Shown: piece after piece, positions 46,401 to 60,034 of the stretch | Position numbering within the stretch: position 1 is the stretch's first letter | Layout: the number at the start of each line of letters is the position of its first letter | Source: Pyrocephalus nanus | Lineage: Eukaryota > Chordata > Aves > Passeriformes > Tyrannidae | Assembly (NCBI GenBank): GCA_038380795.1 | Contig: CM076259.1 | Span: 73,466,200 to 73,530,199, forward strand | Direction: 5' to 3' | DNA length: 64,000 nt | Translations under genes and position numbers: made by a program | The notes under the pieces: generated by a model | The model's database searches: none | What the model was told of the DNA's origin: nothing | The model's input: only the letters and a program-made list of their open reading frames with translations

Positions 46401-49400
46401 CTCAATTATTATACAAAATCCCCTTTTTTGTATTCATTCAGTTGTTACTTGCATTAAATTTCAGAAGACAGTAATCTTGCATTCTCACTCTTTTTTCTTA
46501 TTTAAATGAAACACACATGATCATTTAAAAGTTTCCTTTAATCTCCAAAAAATTCAGATTTCACTCTTATACTTGCTTTCATTAAAACTGAGAAGGGAAA
46601 TTAAAATGAAATTTTCAGTTAGTTGCATGATTGAGGCTATTTTTTTCAGACTTTCCGCCACCCTTATTTCTACAGTTTTTAGTGGAATGTATAATGGAAA
46701 GGTACAATTTTAAAAGTGCTTGTTGTCTTCTACTAAAAATGAGAGTAAACAAGACGCAAAGCAACACCAAAATAAGCATGTAGAGTATATCCTTTATTTA
46801 GACTGTCCCCATTGTGTATCAAAGTATATTATAGAAGCAGTGTAGTGAAAAATATACAGGAGATATTTTTATTTACAGTTGGGGAAATTTGTAAGGATTT
46901 TTACACTTAGATGAATGGAATTTCTCTGCTTATGACTTAATCAATATGCACTTATATTCCAATGTCTAGTCTAAAACATCTGAAAAATTATTTTACTTTT
47001 TTATTTTACTTTTTTTCAACAGATTATTCTATTCTTTTTTTAAGTTATCTTATTCTGCTGTTTAGAAGTTTAAGGACAAGTAGATTTTTAAATTATGGCA
47101 CCTCCAAAAATAAAAACCTAATACTATGATTTTTATTAAATTTGAGACTAGTTTTATTACTGAAGACAAATGAGTAAAAGGAAAAAGAATGAATCAATGC
47201 AAAAAACCTGAAGACATTGTAGCCCATGCAGTGGATAAGAGCCTTTCCAGTCACTACATAAATTTTAATCTATTTTAAGAATAGATTATCCAAATTACTA
47301 TGCAGTTTCATGGAAGCTACTCGTTATTACTATAATCGGACGTCACAAAGAGTGATGATGGCACAGTATACAATGAGAATTTGCAGAATATAGCTGTCAA
47401 TGCTATACCTAAGCTTCTTTTCAAAAGAAATGGTGTTTGGAATTTGAATTGGAACTCCTACTTCTTGGAAAAAGGAAGTGCAGGGAATCTGTATTGTAAA
47501 ATTATATCAAAGAAATGCGATAAAGAAAAGAGATAGTCTGCCAAACTGCACAATATAGATCAGGGAAACAAAGCCCGTAAAGCCTTTACTTCTTCAAGAT
47601 CAAAGCTCAGCACTGCTCAGTTTTCTACACTTTGCCACCATGCTTAATCTAGCTTTTTACTTTACATTCTGTTCAGCCTTGATTAAATAATAATAATAAC
47701 GAAAAAAAAAAACATATCCATCATCTTCTATTGTTCATTCTTGCAGCAATAAGAAAGCTTGATTCTTAGGTCTGAGGTTTTTTATTTAATTAGATTCAGG
47801 GATAAGTACTGTTTCCTCTGCAATATGTGTAGGGTTATTATTAGCCCTGAATTCCTGTGAGGGAACAGAGATGACTGAGTTGTTTCAGCACTTGTCCTTA
47901 TTTTTTTTCTTTTTTTAAAACTATTCTTTGTTGGAATTCAGTTTACTCACACAGATAGAAAAACAGATAGTTGCTTGTTGTCCTTCTAAGGTACTGTAAG
48001 TAACTTTGTTTAAAGCTTTTAAAGGTTAGTTTCTATTTAATAAATTGAAATAATAAATTGGGATAAAATAATTTTTTTTCAATTTTTTTTATGTTGTACT
48101 TCTAAAGTACTCATTTTTTCTCTGATAAGAAGACAGCTGAAAATCTGAAACACTATTTTCATTGAATGAAAATATTGCTCAGTTGCTAAATTAGGTAAGA
48201 CAATTATTAAAAGTACTTTCAAAATAGCTAATATTTCCTTACTTATTTAGGAGGAAGATTTCTCTGCTCATTAAAGACAGCTATATTTACAAAATCGTTT
48301 GGCTAATTATCTTCAGAGAAAAATCACAAATTATCCTTGGTTCAGGAATTTAATAGCATATTATGTTGTCAGTCAAAAAGTCTGATAGCTCAAAAATGCT
48401 CTTGGCCACTAAAACCACATTCATAATTCCATACTTCACTAGAGTCTCGTCAGGGGTGCACAGAGAAGAGAAACACAGTGTGGTATTGCCTATATAGTTG
48501 CTTTTAGAAGATTTTGAACACATACTTCAGTCTTTGTAGATAATTATCTAAAAGTATCTGATAAGTGGTCATTTTTAGTAGACTTGGCAAATAATGTGAG
48601 GATGGTTTAGAAAACGAAGGGAATGAAATAGAAAACATAAAACTGTTACCATAGAGACCTACTAGGCTTACAGTCCTTGGAAACTGCTTGAAGTTCTTAC
48701 TACAACAAAACAAATATTTACAAAGAAAACTAAGGGCAATCAGAGGTACAAAATGACTTTCATAAGAAGAAAAGTGAATAGGCTAGGACACATGAGCTTG
48801 GAAAACAGAGGATATGCTAGTGGTGTAAACTCATGGATGGATAAGAAAAGGCAAATAATGAATAATTATTTGCTGTTTCTCATTAGCTTAAAAAACAAAA
48901 CCAAACATACAAACCCACCACCCTACAAAACCATTCTTACTAAATAACAAAGTAGAAGATTTTAAAACAACTTTATATATATATATATAACGTGGTTACT
49001 TCAAGAATTGCACTGACAAGTAACTGTAGAAGTATGAGTGCATTCAAAAATAAAGTACTCAGCTTCAAAATGGATAGCTTTAGGCTATAGTCCATGTAAA
49101 CACTATAGTCCAGCCAGATTTTAAGGACTAGAAGCCTAGAGGATATTTCAAAGGGAAACTTGCTTGTCTTTTTTTTCTTACATTTTTATTTTAAGACTAT
49201 GTAGATCATTGTTAAAAACAGAATGTTGGTTTGCATGGAGCATTTGTCTTGCCCTAATATAATTGTTCTTGTGTTTTTAACTGCCGTGTAACCCTATAAC
49301 TAAGCCTGCTATGCACAAGTCTTATGCTACTCTACTACAATTGGATTTACTCTATAAAGAGTAGTACCAACAAAACCTCTTTTTAATCATCTCTCTGTAG

Positions 49401-52400
49401 TCATCCACCCAGAAACTGAAATATATTTCAAACCACAGTTTATGTTTTTTGTAATGTTTAATTAATTTGCAATGTGCAGTACCTATCAAATATTTGGGGC
49501 ATTGCTGAGATATTTTTGTTAGGAAATGAAAACGACCATATGAGTTTTTGATTGTTCAGTGACGTTAATTGTGATATAAGCAAAAATAATGGTTTTTATG
49601 ATTATTTTCTAAGCAAACACAATCAGTTTCCTTGCAAATTCTTTCTAGGCTTAGGTTTTCCACAAAGTGTTTAAGCTTCTTCTCTGCTCCTGCATTGGAC
49701 AACAGCAATAACTGTTCAGTACACACACACAGCAGAGTAAGGGAAAGCAAATGATTCAACATTTGCCTTGAAAGAAACTGTTGATTTTGCAATAACGTAA
49801 TCAGTGTTTGTTGAATAAGTACAAATATTATTTTTTCACTCTTCTGAAATCTAAATTTTTATGACATTTAGAGTTTACTTCTGCATAATATATAATTGCT
49901 ATTGTACAGTATTAAACCTAGTACTGGCACCAAACTTGGTGAAATTTAATTAGCTGTTCTCCTTATGTTATTTTTTTAAATATCTCATAACTCTGAGAAA
50001 AAAAGCCATTTGAAAGTTAAGGCACTGATATAAAGACATTAAACTGTAATCAGAGATAACCATGGAAATTCTATGTCTATTACTCCAGTGATAGGCACTG
50101 ACAGTCATCTGTATCTGTGGTGTATGTAACAGAAGTGTGAGGAAGGTAAAGACAGGTCATGATTCTAATAAGGATACATTAATTTGTTAATATTAGTGAG
50201 ATAAAGTGCTATTTTTTGAGAGTAAATTCTGATCTATGCTTCAAGTGCTCTTCTAAAAGGCTTGATTTAACACTGCACACACATATTGGCTATAGGATGT
50301 CAAGTTCTAGAATAAATTGAGGAAAATTAAAATGCAATGCGACTTCCTCAATGTAAGTTAACCCATTTTAAGAACTAATTGTTGATTGCCCGGTTTTTTC
50401 CAGTGTAAGACCTTTGGAGTATTTTTTCATTAATTTAAAAAGATTGGTCAATATCTGAAAGTTCTTGTAAATGTAGTCAAATTTATTTCATTTCCTAAAC
50501 ATGGTTCAAATCATGCATGTGTACAGTGAACTATGGGGTATATTGTACAGAATTATAAGGTGGATCTGTGAAGTTTTCCAAATTTATACTCCAGTTTGTA
50601 ATAATTGGTAGGTCTTTCAGTTGAAGACTCAAGAAAGTTCCTTCTAAACTGGCTGAGGTGTTGTAGTGCCTAGCCTTAAGGAATAATTAATGTAAAACAT
50701 TAAAGAAACTTGCAGGCAACTGAAGTACACAGTGAGATTACATTTATCTTGTAATGTATTAAGACATACATATGTACTAGTAAAATATACAGAAAATATT
50801 TGCAGGTATAGGCACTGGGAAATCACTACTGTTAAACAATTAGGATGTTTCCTGACATGTTTGTCTTCGGACAGTTATAATTATTCCAAACAGCTCCTGG
50901 TGACTTTTAAAATTAGGATAGTCCAGTAACTATTCCTGACAAGCAGGTGCAATCACAAAGTGCTTCACAGAATACTACAGTTATGCTGTATGAATCTGGG
51001 GTGCTAGTGTCAGAAAGCAGTTGTGAGCCCTTTTATTTTACTGCACCCTAGGACAGCCAAGGTGTTCTTTTTGATCTTAACAATTTAAATTTTGTTATAA
51101 ATGTACTGCATTCTGAACTATTGCTTTATATCAATTAATCAGCAATTTTACAGTAACAACAGTATCTAAATCAAAATGAAAATAAAGATTTGGTCAACCT
51201 GAAGTATGCTTAAAATGTTGTAGTTGTCATCTTCTGTTTTCAAACAAGGGGTGAACTAAGTGTAAACAGAGAATAATTGTATAGCGTTAGAACCAAGTAG
51301 TACTCACCTAGCCTTAGCTAAAACAGATCTTAATGCAACAAAAATAATGGTTAAGGAAAAATATACAGATAGAAAAAAATGGACTTAGGTGAGATAAACA
51401 ATTTTTTTGAAAACTGTGAATCACAATTGCAGTTTTTTCTCTTTTCAACTGCTTCCTAACCTTTGAGCTGTTTCCAAGTTGTTGCACCAAAATGACAGAA
51501 TAGATTGGCTGGATTCCAACCAATTTGTTATAGTCAAATCCTATCACAAGTAAAAGAAGTATTTCAGGTGTATTCAACTTTTCTCCATGGCAATCCCAGG
51601 CCTGTACTCACCTACACTGCATTTCATTTCGGGATCATAGGCAGCTCCTTCTATACAAGGTAACTGCATATTATTATTTTCTAGTTGGTTATAAAATATA
51701 TTTAATAGGCATTATACCACAAAATTGTAAAAGTTGAACAAAAGCTGAAACTCTTTTCAGCTCTGTATCAAAGTGGTTTTTTTTTTGATTCATTAAGGAT
51801 GCAATCAGCCAGTAATCAATGAATATATCTTCAGGATCAGCAAAAAAATCCTTTCCTAGACATAGCTGCCATAGGCGCATGAGAGGTCCTTAGATAGGAC
51901 GTGTTATGAAGTTACCATCTTAGGCTGTGACCTTTAATTCTTGGGTTTTTGGTGGCTTGAATTAAGTTTAGCTTAACTTCATTTATTTATTTATTTTTAC
52001 TAGCAGTAGATCAACAGTACAGTGTTCCTGCTTTGAAGTAACTGTTCAGAGACAAGTTTAAAGCAGTGTCCCTTACTGCTGTCTTAGTAACACTTGCTAT
52101 ATCAGTACCTTCTCTGATCTAACATATTTCCCACTGTGATTTGCAGATCTTATCTCAAGTTGCACCCTTGAAATTCAATGTTTCATAAAAAAAAAGTAAA
52201 AAGGAAGAAGAAAAAAAGTGTGCTTAAATGCCAGCTTTCAGTAAAGGTATTCAAAGTCATGCAAACAGTCCAAGGGGTTACAGACGCCAGTGAGCCAGAA
52301 ATGACAGAGATATATTGTGCAAATGTGTTAAATACTTTGTAAATTGAATAAACTAATCAACTTCAATAAAACTACGTGCTCTACTGAGAACTCAGTAAAA

Positions 52401-54029
52401 CAAATGAACAATTCCCAGTCTGGCATGTATCACCTTTAGAATTGCAAGGTTCAGATGTTGTAGGTGGTAAAATTATTAGTTTTAGTAGAGAACTATGGTT
52501 TTTTGCTTTTTTTAAAAAAAAAAAATACGATCCAAGATAATTAAAGTAATCCAGACATCAATGCAAATAAAATTTTCTGAATATGTATAAGGCACATTAT
52601 AGGTGAACTTTTGTACTAAAAATTCTCAACATTCTCTAGTTCTGCATAAAAAAACATGTTCCACTAGACGAGTTTAAAAAGAAGTCTGAGTATTTTCTTC
52701 TATTTTTGGAATGTTGCAGCACCAGCATTTTACCATTTATTATATTAGTACAAATATACTCTGAAGAATCTTTAGGGACATCTTTAATTCTTGTAGTGAT
52801 GACTAAAATGTTAATAATATGTGCCAAATTATATTTGTTTCCAATTACTTTTTCAATTTATACTGGCACTTCACACCACAATCATAAACCCTTTAATATT
52901 CCCAAAATTTTTTGTGATACCCAAATATATCAGGGTAATTCCAAATTTTATTTTCTTTTAATCAAATTCTGTATGTGTGAATTGGGTCCATTCTATTCTA
53001 TGTTTGAACTTAATTTTCATTTCTCTGAGCTTTACAAAGTGTGTTTCCTCATCCAAAGGGTCTTACAGAATGTTCCATGTTGGTACTTCTTGTCTTCTTG
53101 ATTACAGTGTTATTTTGCAGCTGTACTCCTTCTAAGAACTGCTTGCATGAAGCAAAACAGATAGATAGCAAACCAGATTTGCTTCTGGGAAGAACTTTCT
53201 TGCTTAAGAAGGGTAAATTCATCTGCCTCTTTTAAACAGTTGAAGATATCTGAGCATAAGCAAATGCAATGTGTTTTCTATCTCCATTTTGCAGAGTTGG
53301 CAATTCTAACTCAATTTGTCAAACTATGGCGAGAGGCAAGTATAAATGACATATTTTGCTGAAAATATGTAAATATATGAAAATATAAGCTGAAAAAATT
53401 AATGACTCCTTTGATACCATGTTGTGTGACACTAATGGCTTATTGATGAAAACTATATTGGCTTAAATTAGTTCAGATAGAAGTCCTCTAAAACTTGAGG
53501 GCTTATGTGTGGGAAAGGCAAACCCGCAATAATTAGTACAGTTTTTAGATAAATTATTCTGCCAATTGAGTTGAAATTGGCATGATCTTAGTAGGAGAGA
53601 TGTGTAGTTTTTTTGTGCCTGAAGCATGTGCTGCTATGTTGGATATTGCTAATGAATTGAGTTATGTGAGCAGGGGACCTGCTCTCTCTACCCTATCTGA
53701 GCTCTGCTTGCCTTCAGCTGCACAAAGCAACAGCCCTTTTCATAAAGAGTTGGATGAACTAAAAATTATTGCACCATGTTAAAGTGAACTTTAAACTGAA
53801 CTTTTATAACTTTAAGTGATTTTATTTACAGTATAGCATATTTCTATACAGGGAGTGGGATATGGGGGGAGGATGAATTGTTTTGCTTGAAATGCAGGTC
53901 TCTTTCTTAAAAGTGATTCGGGAACCAAACTTCATTTTTATTCATACTAATGTTAACTTTGGTGAATTCATTTACAATATGATGTTTTGTAAGATTAAGA
54001 GGTTTGCTGAGTACAATGAGTGGCGTCAG
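43447..54029. other. Long unique AT-rich interval
   Basis: About 10.6 kb without a recognisable gene or transposable element. Small items: a GC-richer patch at 44270-44640 of unknown nature, a TA run near 48976-48989, an ATTT-type run at 51981-51998, and scattered A/T runs (for example 46070-46082 and 46189-46204). The largest open frame (131 codons, 52706-53101, plus) is hydrophobic, without known domain, and compatible with chance. Nothing supports an exon. Confidence 0.5.
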
Positions 54030-54657
54030 AACCTCAGGCTGCCATCAGAAAAGAAGAGAGGGAGAGATCAGTCCACACTGGGGCAGGTTTGCTGGAAGGA
54101 CTTGTGACCCCATGGGGTGAACCAACACTGTAGCAGTCTTTTCCTGAAGAACTACAGCCCCTGGGAAGGGTGGAAGGGTGGAAAGGACCCACTCTGGAGC
54201 AGTTAATGAAGAACTGCAGCCCATTTGAAGGACACCATGATGAACAAGGGAAAGAGAGCAAGGAGTCCCCTGCCTGAGAAGGAAGGAGTGACAGAGACAA
54301 TGTGTGATGAACTGAATGCAAACCACCATTCTCAGTTCCCCTGTGCTACTGAGGGGAGGAGGTAGAAAAAACTGAGAGTGAAGCTGAGCCCAGGATAGGG
54401 AAGGTTTTTAAACAAAATTTAAGATTTTGTTTTAGTTCTCATTATCCTATTTTGATTTGATTGGTAATAATTTAAAATTTTTTTCCACAAATTGAGTCTG
54501 TTTTGCCTGTGATGGTAATTGCTGAGTGATCTCTCTTTGCCCTTAACTTAACCCTCATTGCCTTTGGTTGCATTTTCTCTTCATGTCCCATTGAGGAGGG
54601 GAATAATAGAGTGGCTTTAATGGGCAACTGACGTTCATATGCAGTCCACCCATAACA
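54030..54657 (-). mobile_element. Truncated LTR, bird ERVL-like family (same as 59127-60034)
   Basis: The reverse complement of the first part of the family seen at 59127. On the plus strand it ends with TTTAATGGGCAACTGACGTT and CAGTCCACCCATAACA; complemented, that is a TGTTATGGGTGGACTG start. Inside are ATTTGATTGGTAATAATTTA, AGTCTGTTTTGCCTGTGATG and CTTAACCCTCATTGCC, each the complement of a segment at 59200-59340. A purine-rich block with repeated GAAGAACT-CAGCCC words (54145-54230) belongs to the same LTR. The far end of the LTR is missing. No retroviral genes are next to it. I took the orientation from the family member that carries a TATA-like box near 60768; it is inferred. Confidence 0.8.
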
Positions 54658-55077
54658 GTTTCTAAATTTCTTTCACATATGCCAAAGATATCATATAACC
54701 ACTAACTGAAAGGAAAAAAATGATCTTGTTACGTTGTAAAACTGTCTCTGTTTTATTATATACATTGAATGTACATTTCTCAGTAAAAGCAGATAGAGAG
54801 GGAAGTCTTTAAAGGAGAAAGGATCAGATTTTCAGTTTTCTGTCTATAAGTAGGCTTAGCTGTAGGTCTCTGGGGAAAAGTGTAGTCAATAATGAAATAT
54901 TCCTATAGACCATACAGGACTGCAGCAGATTTTTCTTACTTCATTTTATTTGTTGACAAAACAGGAGTCTCATCTTTCTTGTTATAAATGTTTTTTTGAA
55001 AGTTTTATTAGGTTCATACAACACCCTACTTCCTCAAAACTGTGACTCAATTTAGACTATTACTAGTTTTCCTTCCC
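54658..55077. other. Unique AT-rich DNA
   Basis: No gene or repeat recognised. Confidence 0.45.
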
Positions 55078-55488
55078 TGCTTCCTTCCTTCCTTCCTTCC
55101 TTCCTTCCTTCCTTCCTTCCTTCCTTCCTTCCTTCCTTCCTTCCTTCCTTCCTTCCTTCCTTCCTTCCTTCCTTCCTTCCTTCCTTCCTTCCTTCCCTCC
55201 CTCCTTCCTTCCTTCCTTCCTTCCTTCCTTCTTCCTTCCTTCCTTCCTTCTTCCTTCCTTCCTTCCCTCCCTCCCTCCCTCCTTCCTTCCTTCCCTTCCT
55301 CCTTCCTTCCTTCCCTTCCTCCTTCCCTCCTTCCTTCCCTCCTTCCTTCCTTCCTTCCCTTCCTTCCCTTCCTTCCTTTCCTTCCTTCCTTCCTTTCTTT
55401 CCTTTCCTTCCTTTTCCTTCCTCCCTTTTCCTTCCTTCCTTTTCCTTCCTTCCTTTTCCTTCCTTCCTTTTCCTTCCTTCCTTCCTTC
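55078..55488 (+). repeat. CCTT (TTCC) polypyrimidine microsatellite
   Basis: About 410 bp of nearly pure C/T on the plus strand. The first ~115 bp (55081-55195) are uninterrupted TTCC, about 29 units; the rest is broken by CCC, TTTCC and TTTTCC variants and becomes T-richer towards the 3' side. The 171-codon open frame over it (Leu-Pro-Ser-Phe repeats) and the 147-codon one on the other strand (Lys-Glu-Gly-Arg) are translations of the repeat. Read on the minus strand it is GGAA, related to the start of the tract at 22782. Confidence 0.97.
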
Positions 55489-58484
55489 ATTTGTTTTTAT
55501 TGCTTTACATTTTTTCCTCTTTGTTTTTTTCTCTTTTTAGTATCTACCCCACACTGAATCAAATGCTTTAGATTCAACACAGCACACTCTCTTAGAAAAG
55601 TAGAATTTGGACAATAAAGTATATATCATATCAAGTCATTAAAACGTGAATACTTGGGGTAAAAAAGACTTTGAAAGGTGTCAATGCTAAGGTACACTGT
55701 ACTTTCACAGATTAGATATTAATCTTTTTACTAGGTGTGAAATCTCATCTATACCTCAACAACAGCAATTTCAAAAATGTTTAACTGATCCTTTTTTTTT
55801 TTTTTTTTGGTTGTGTGAGTAAAACCACAAAATGAATCTCAAAAATTATAAATCTAACTTTGAAAGAAGTGCATTATTTTGGCATGAGTGTCTCCTGAAC
55901 AACACGTCTGGCTGTTTCTGAAAGACTCAGGATATAATTTTATTATTTCAGTTTTAAGTGAGTTATTCTAATTTCAAAGCATGTAGAATGAGACATATAT
56001 GTTTAGATTTTAATTTCAAGACAGAGAATTTCCAAATTTCTTAGATAAATGATGTATTATGTTTTTATATCACATTTTTAACTTTCCTTATCCCTACCTC
56101 CTCCTGGAAACATAGGGAGAAAAAAAAAAAAAAAGGAGTTACTGAGATGTCCTTTTGCTTTAGTATGTTTCTGCATTTTTTTCTATTAAAAAGATCATAA
56201 AACATTGAAGATTGGATCCTCAGCCTGCATAAGTCAGCATGTTTTCAACAAGCATTTACATTTACATCAGCTGAAGGTGGGTTCAGCACCTTTCCTCAGC
56301 AACACAATTATCTGCTGCTACTTTACTGCTCTGGGAAACAAACAGATATAACATATGCAGTGGTTAAAGTATCAAGCTCTGACAAGTGCTATTTTAAACT
56401 TTGATTCACTTTCAGTGTTGTCTGCTAGAAAATATGCTGAAAAAGATTCTTTGTGTTTAGAAAAGAATCCATACAACTGAAAATAGTGACTGCTCTGCAA
56501 TGACATTTTTCTTCCTGTACTGCCAGGGTGTAGTGAAGCTGTTTTCTTTGTATCTTTCAGATACACAAGGATCTTGTCCTTGTCTCATTTATATTTATAG
56601 GCAGCTTACACTGAACCTGTACTCCTTTGTGGAAACAGCTCTGTGTCTTAGGGCTTGGTTGTACCTTTTTTACAGAAGTGATTTTTTTAACCTCATTACA
56701 AGTTCACAGAAAGCTAGGTAAATTATATCCCATTTTATCTTCTTTTGCTGGGATTGATTTAGTTCTGTAAACTATAGGAATGATATGTATGGTATATTAC
56801 ATGTGGTTTCATGCAGTCAAAGTAAATTTATATACATATAAATAACTTACAAGACAAATATAGTAAATAAATGAATAAGATTGATATTGCTCTGATAAGC
56901 ATCATTGCAGGCTTAAGAAATTTAAAGTAAATAAGCAAATTAAAAGTGTACTCCACTGTACAATACATTATGACTGTCCTGTAAAAATATTTATAGTATT
57001 GCAAGTGGCAATGAAAGTAAACCCTAATGTAATTTAATTATCTGCTTTCAGAAAACCAAAAGGGAGTATGCTACAGTTTTGAAGGCAAATGTGTTGGGGG
57101 GTGTGGGGCAGTGTGTGTTTCAGGAGTTTTATATATTTGGCTTTACAGATAACCAAATCAAGTAAAGGCTGAGAGAAGAATGACCAAGAAGTTTGAACTG
57201 ACTTAGTTGCAACAATTTCCATGGAGCAACACTGCACCTATTCTCTCTAGTCTGTGGTCTGGTTGATGGTTTTCTAAATTTTTTAATTCTTATCTTGTTA
57301 TTTCACTTGGTGTGTTGCCCACTTTTAGAAGGAATTTTCTTATACATAAGAATAAATTAGACTATGTTCTTAAGAGGGCACTCTTATTACCCTTAACTTT
57401 TAAACCTGCAAAGAACTAAGAATAAACTAGATATTTATACACAGAAATTAGGTATTAAAATTAAAAACTCTAAAATTCAGGGGAAAAGACACTTACCAGA
57501 AGAAAAAATGCCTAGAATACAATCCCCACTCCAAGAAAACTGTGTGCATTTTGCAGGAAGGAGATATGGAACAAAGTATGCGAACAGTATTGAGGATTTC
57601 AACAATACTTCTTCTGTTTCCATAGTACCAGCCAAGAGTTAGCTCCTGATTTCTAGTTTTCTGGAGTTAAGAATGATGCATTTTTCTGCTATAAAATGGT
57701 AATTTTTTTTTAACCTCCAAACATATCCCCTGTATCTCCACTTCATATTTTGCCTACTAGTTTCGTAAAATTGCAAAGCAAATGTTTGAAACTCCATTAG
57801 TGGAAAGGAGTGGAGACTGTCCCTTCCCATTGTGGTCATTGCTAATTAAGTGCTAAATAATTTGGTACCAGAAAAGTTTGTTGAAAGTGCAACATTTTTT
57901 GCTGAACTGAGTGTATCTTTCATGTGCTCTTGAGAACCATTAGGAGATCAAGACACTCTAAGCCTTGGGTAAGAGAGAATTGGTCCTGTGAATCCCAAGC
58001 AACCTTAGGTATTATACAGATTTAGCATGTTTGGACACTGAAAGACTAGTAACAAAACAGATGGCATCTCAGTTTGCGCACATCTAAAGAATTAGGTGGG
58101 ATTATTGTTGCATTAAATGTCGCTCCTTAAAAGTGAAGGAAGAAAGCTTAATTCCCTGCACACCCTGTGCAATCCAAAATATATTTTATTGATTTCCCAT
58201 TACATTCGAAGTTTTCACTAATTATTCAAGAGAAAATTTAGAAACTGATCCAGCTCACTAGCAAAAAATATGTAAGGAACTGAAAACTTATAATTCCAGA
58301 TTTCAGTTTGAATGGATATATGGGAGTGAGTGCTTATATTTGCACATGTGTAGTCAGTATAGGCTGACTACACACATAAGTAAGTATAGATGGACTTCAC
58401 ATACGTGTACATATATATCTACATATAGATACAGACATAAAATATCCACTGGAATGAATTCAGCCACTGAGAGCCACCATTCTG
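55489..58484. other. Unique AT-rich DNA
   Basis: No gene or dispersed repeat recognised. T run at 55792-55808; A run near 56120-56134. Confidence 0.5.
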
Positions 58485-58637
58485 CTCTTATGAGACTCCC
58501 ATGTGGAGTACTGCTTCCAGCTGTGAGGCCCCAAACACAAGAAGGACCTACACAAGTGTCCTACAAGGGAGCCGGAGAAGGACTTTACACAGGGGCTTGT
58601 AGTGACAGGACAAGGAGGACTGTGATTAAAGAACCTC
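58485..58637 (+). mobile_element. CR1 LINE fragment with internal deletion
   Basis: About 150 bp of plus-strand CR1. TTATGAGACTCCCATGTGGA and GTACTGCTTCCAGCTGTGAG match the conserved reverse transcriptase segment that reads VRPHL-YC-QFWAP at 18058-18100. It then jumps to GAAGGACTTTACACAGGGGC and TTGTAGTGACAGGACAAGGA, a segment normally about 150-200 bp further along, so an internal deletion has occurred. No 3' tail is present. Confidence 0.75.
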
Positions 58638-58970
58638 AGTGTTCAAGTCCATTCAGTATCCCATGTCATCTTTATCTTAAATTTCTTATCCTAAATTTTT
58701 CAGAAAGGGAAGTGCTTTCCTCTTATTTTCTGTTATCTAGCATTCCTTTGAATTTTCTGATTTTTTTTTTTTGGTTGTTTTCTATATATAGACATCTAGC
58801 TAATAAGTACAGAATTTGCCAACTTAAACCAGGCTGATAATGTATGACAATCAAATGCATTATTTTAAACTTAGCCTTTTAAGTATTCTAGGAATGCTAT
58901 CAAGTGCTAAGAAAATGCCCAGTCCTGTGAATGTAATGGCAGGTAGCTACAAGCTCTGTAAATTCAATAA

Positions 58971-59038
58971 GAAAAAAAAAAAAAAAAAAAAGAAAAAAGA
59001 GGAAAGAAAAACAGCAGAGGAATAAAAAAAAAAAAAAA
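58971..59038 (+). repeat. A-rich low-complexity tract
   Basis: Two A runs (18-21 and 15 residues) separated by a GAAAAAAGAGGAAAG-type purine stretch. No retroposed sequence is recognisable upstream. Confidence 0.85.
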
Positions 59039-59126
59039 GTCAGAATAATGAAGTTTCAGAAGTTTCACATATCTAAAAAGTCTAATTTCTTTTCAGAGAA
59101 TAACTGTACAAAGAACTCATCCAAGC

Positions 59127-60034
59127 TGTGATAGATTGACCTTCACTGGACAGAAGTTGCCCACCAAAGCCATTCTATCACTCCCCTCCCTAATGGGACC
59201 AGGGAGAGAAAATATAGTGAAAGGTTCATGGGTCAAGATAAGGGCAGGGAGAAATCACTCAGCAATTACAGTCACAGGAAAACAGAGCCGACTCAGGGAA
59301 ATTAATTTATTATCAGTTAAATGAGACTAGGATAATGAGATCTAATCTTAAAACACCTTCCCTCTACTCCTCCTTTCTTTCCAGGCTCAACTTCACTCTT
59401 GATTTTCTCTGCTTCTTACTCCCCAGCAGCACAGGGGAAGTGGGAAAGGGGGTCACGATCACTTCATCACATGTTGGCTCTGATGCTTCTTCCAACTCAC
59501 ACTCTTCTGCTACTCCTGCATGTGGTTCCACCCACAGGTGACAGTTGCCCATGAACTTCTTCAGCACGGTCCTTCCCAGGAACTGTTGTTCTTCTCCAAC
59601 TGCTCTAACACAGGTCCTTGTCATGGGGCCCTCCGTCAGCTGCAAGTGGATCTCTGTTCACTGTGGACCTCCATGACCTGCAAAGGGACAGCCTGCCTCA
59701 CCATGGCCTGTCCTACAGGCTCCAGAGGAAACTCAATTCTGGTGCCTGTAGCACCTCATTTCCCTCCTTCACTGACCTTGGTGCTGAAGCTGTTTCATGC
59801 ATTGTCACTCCTCTCTCCGGCTGCTTTTGCACAGCAGTTTGTTCAGTTCTTAAATCTATCATCCCAGAGGTGCTACCACCATCTCTGATGGGCATGGGCT
59901 TGGCACAGTGGGTCTATCTTGGAGCTGACTGGCACTGTCTCTTTTGGACATAAGGGAAGCTTCTAGCATCTTCTCACAGAAGCCGCTTCTGCAGCCCCCT
60001 TGATAACAAAAGCTTGCCAAGTAAACCCAATACA
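59127..60034 (+). mobile_element. Solo LTR, bird ERVL-like family, full length
   Basis: A 908-bp LTR from TGTGATAGATTGACC to GTAAACCCAATACA. It is bordered by CAAGC on the left (59122-59126) and CAAGT on the right (60035-60039), a 5-bp target-site duplication with one difference; 5 bp is what ERVL-type integration normally leaves. The start (CCCACCAAAGCCATTCTATC, TCACTCCCCTCC, AAAATATAGTGAAAGG) and the late part (CAGAGGTGCTACCACCATCT, TCTCACAGAAGCCGCTTCTG) match the family as I know it. Nothing of gag or pol remains, so the two LTRs of an original provirus have recombined. The open frames across it (up to 122 codons on both strands) are by-products of its GC content. Confidence 0.9.

Noticed and set aside
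55042..55557. A 171-codon Leu-Pro-Ser-Phe repeat protein and a 147-codon Lys-Glu-Gly-Arg protein
   Set aside because: Both are translations of the TTCC microsatellite, open only because of the repeat.
59520..59953. Open frames of 122 and 111 codons suggesting coding potential in the 59-60 kb region
   Set aside because: They lie wholly inside a solo LTR with a 5-bp target-site duplication. LTRs of this family carry no gene.
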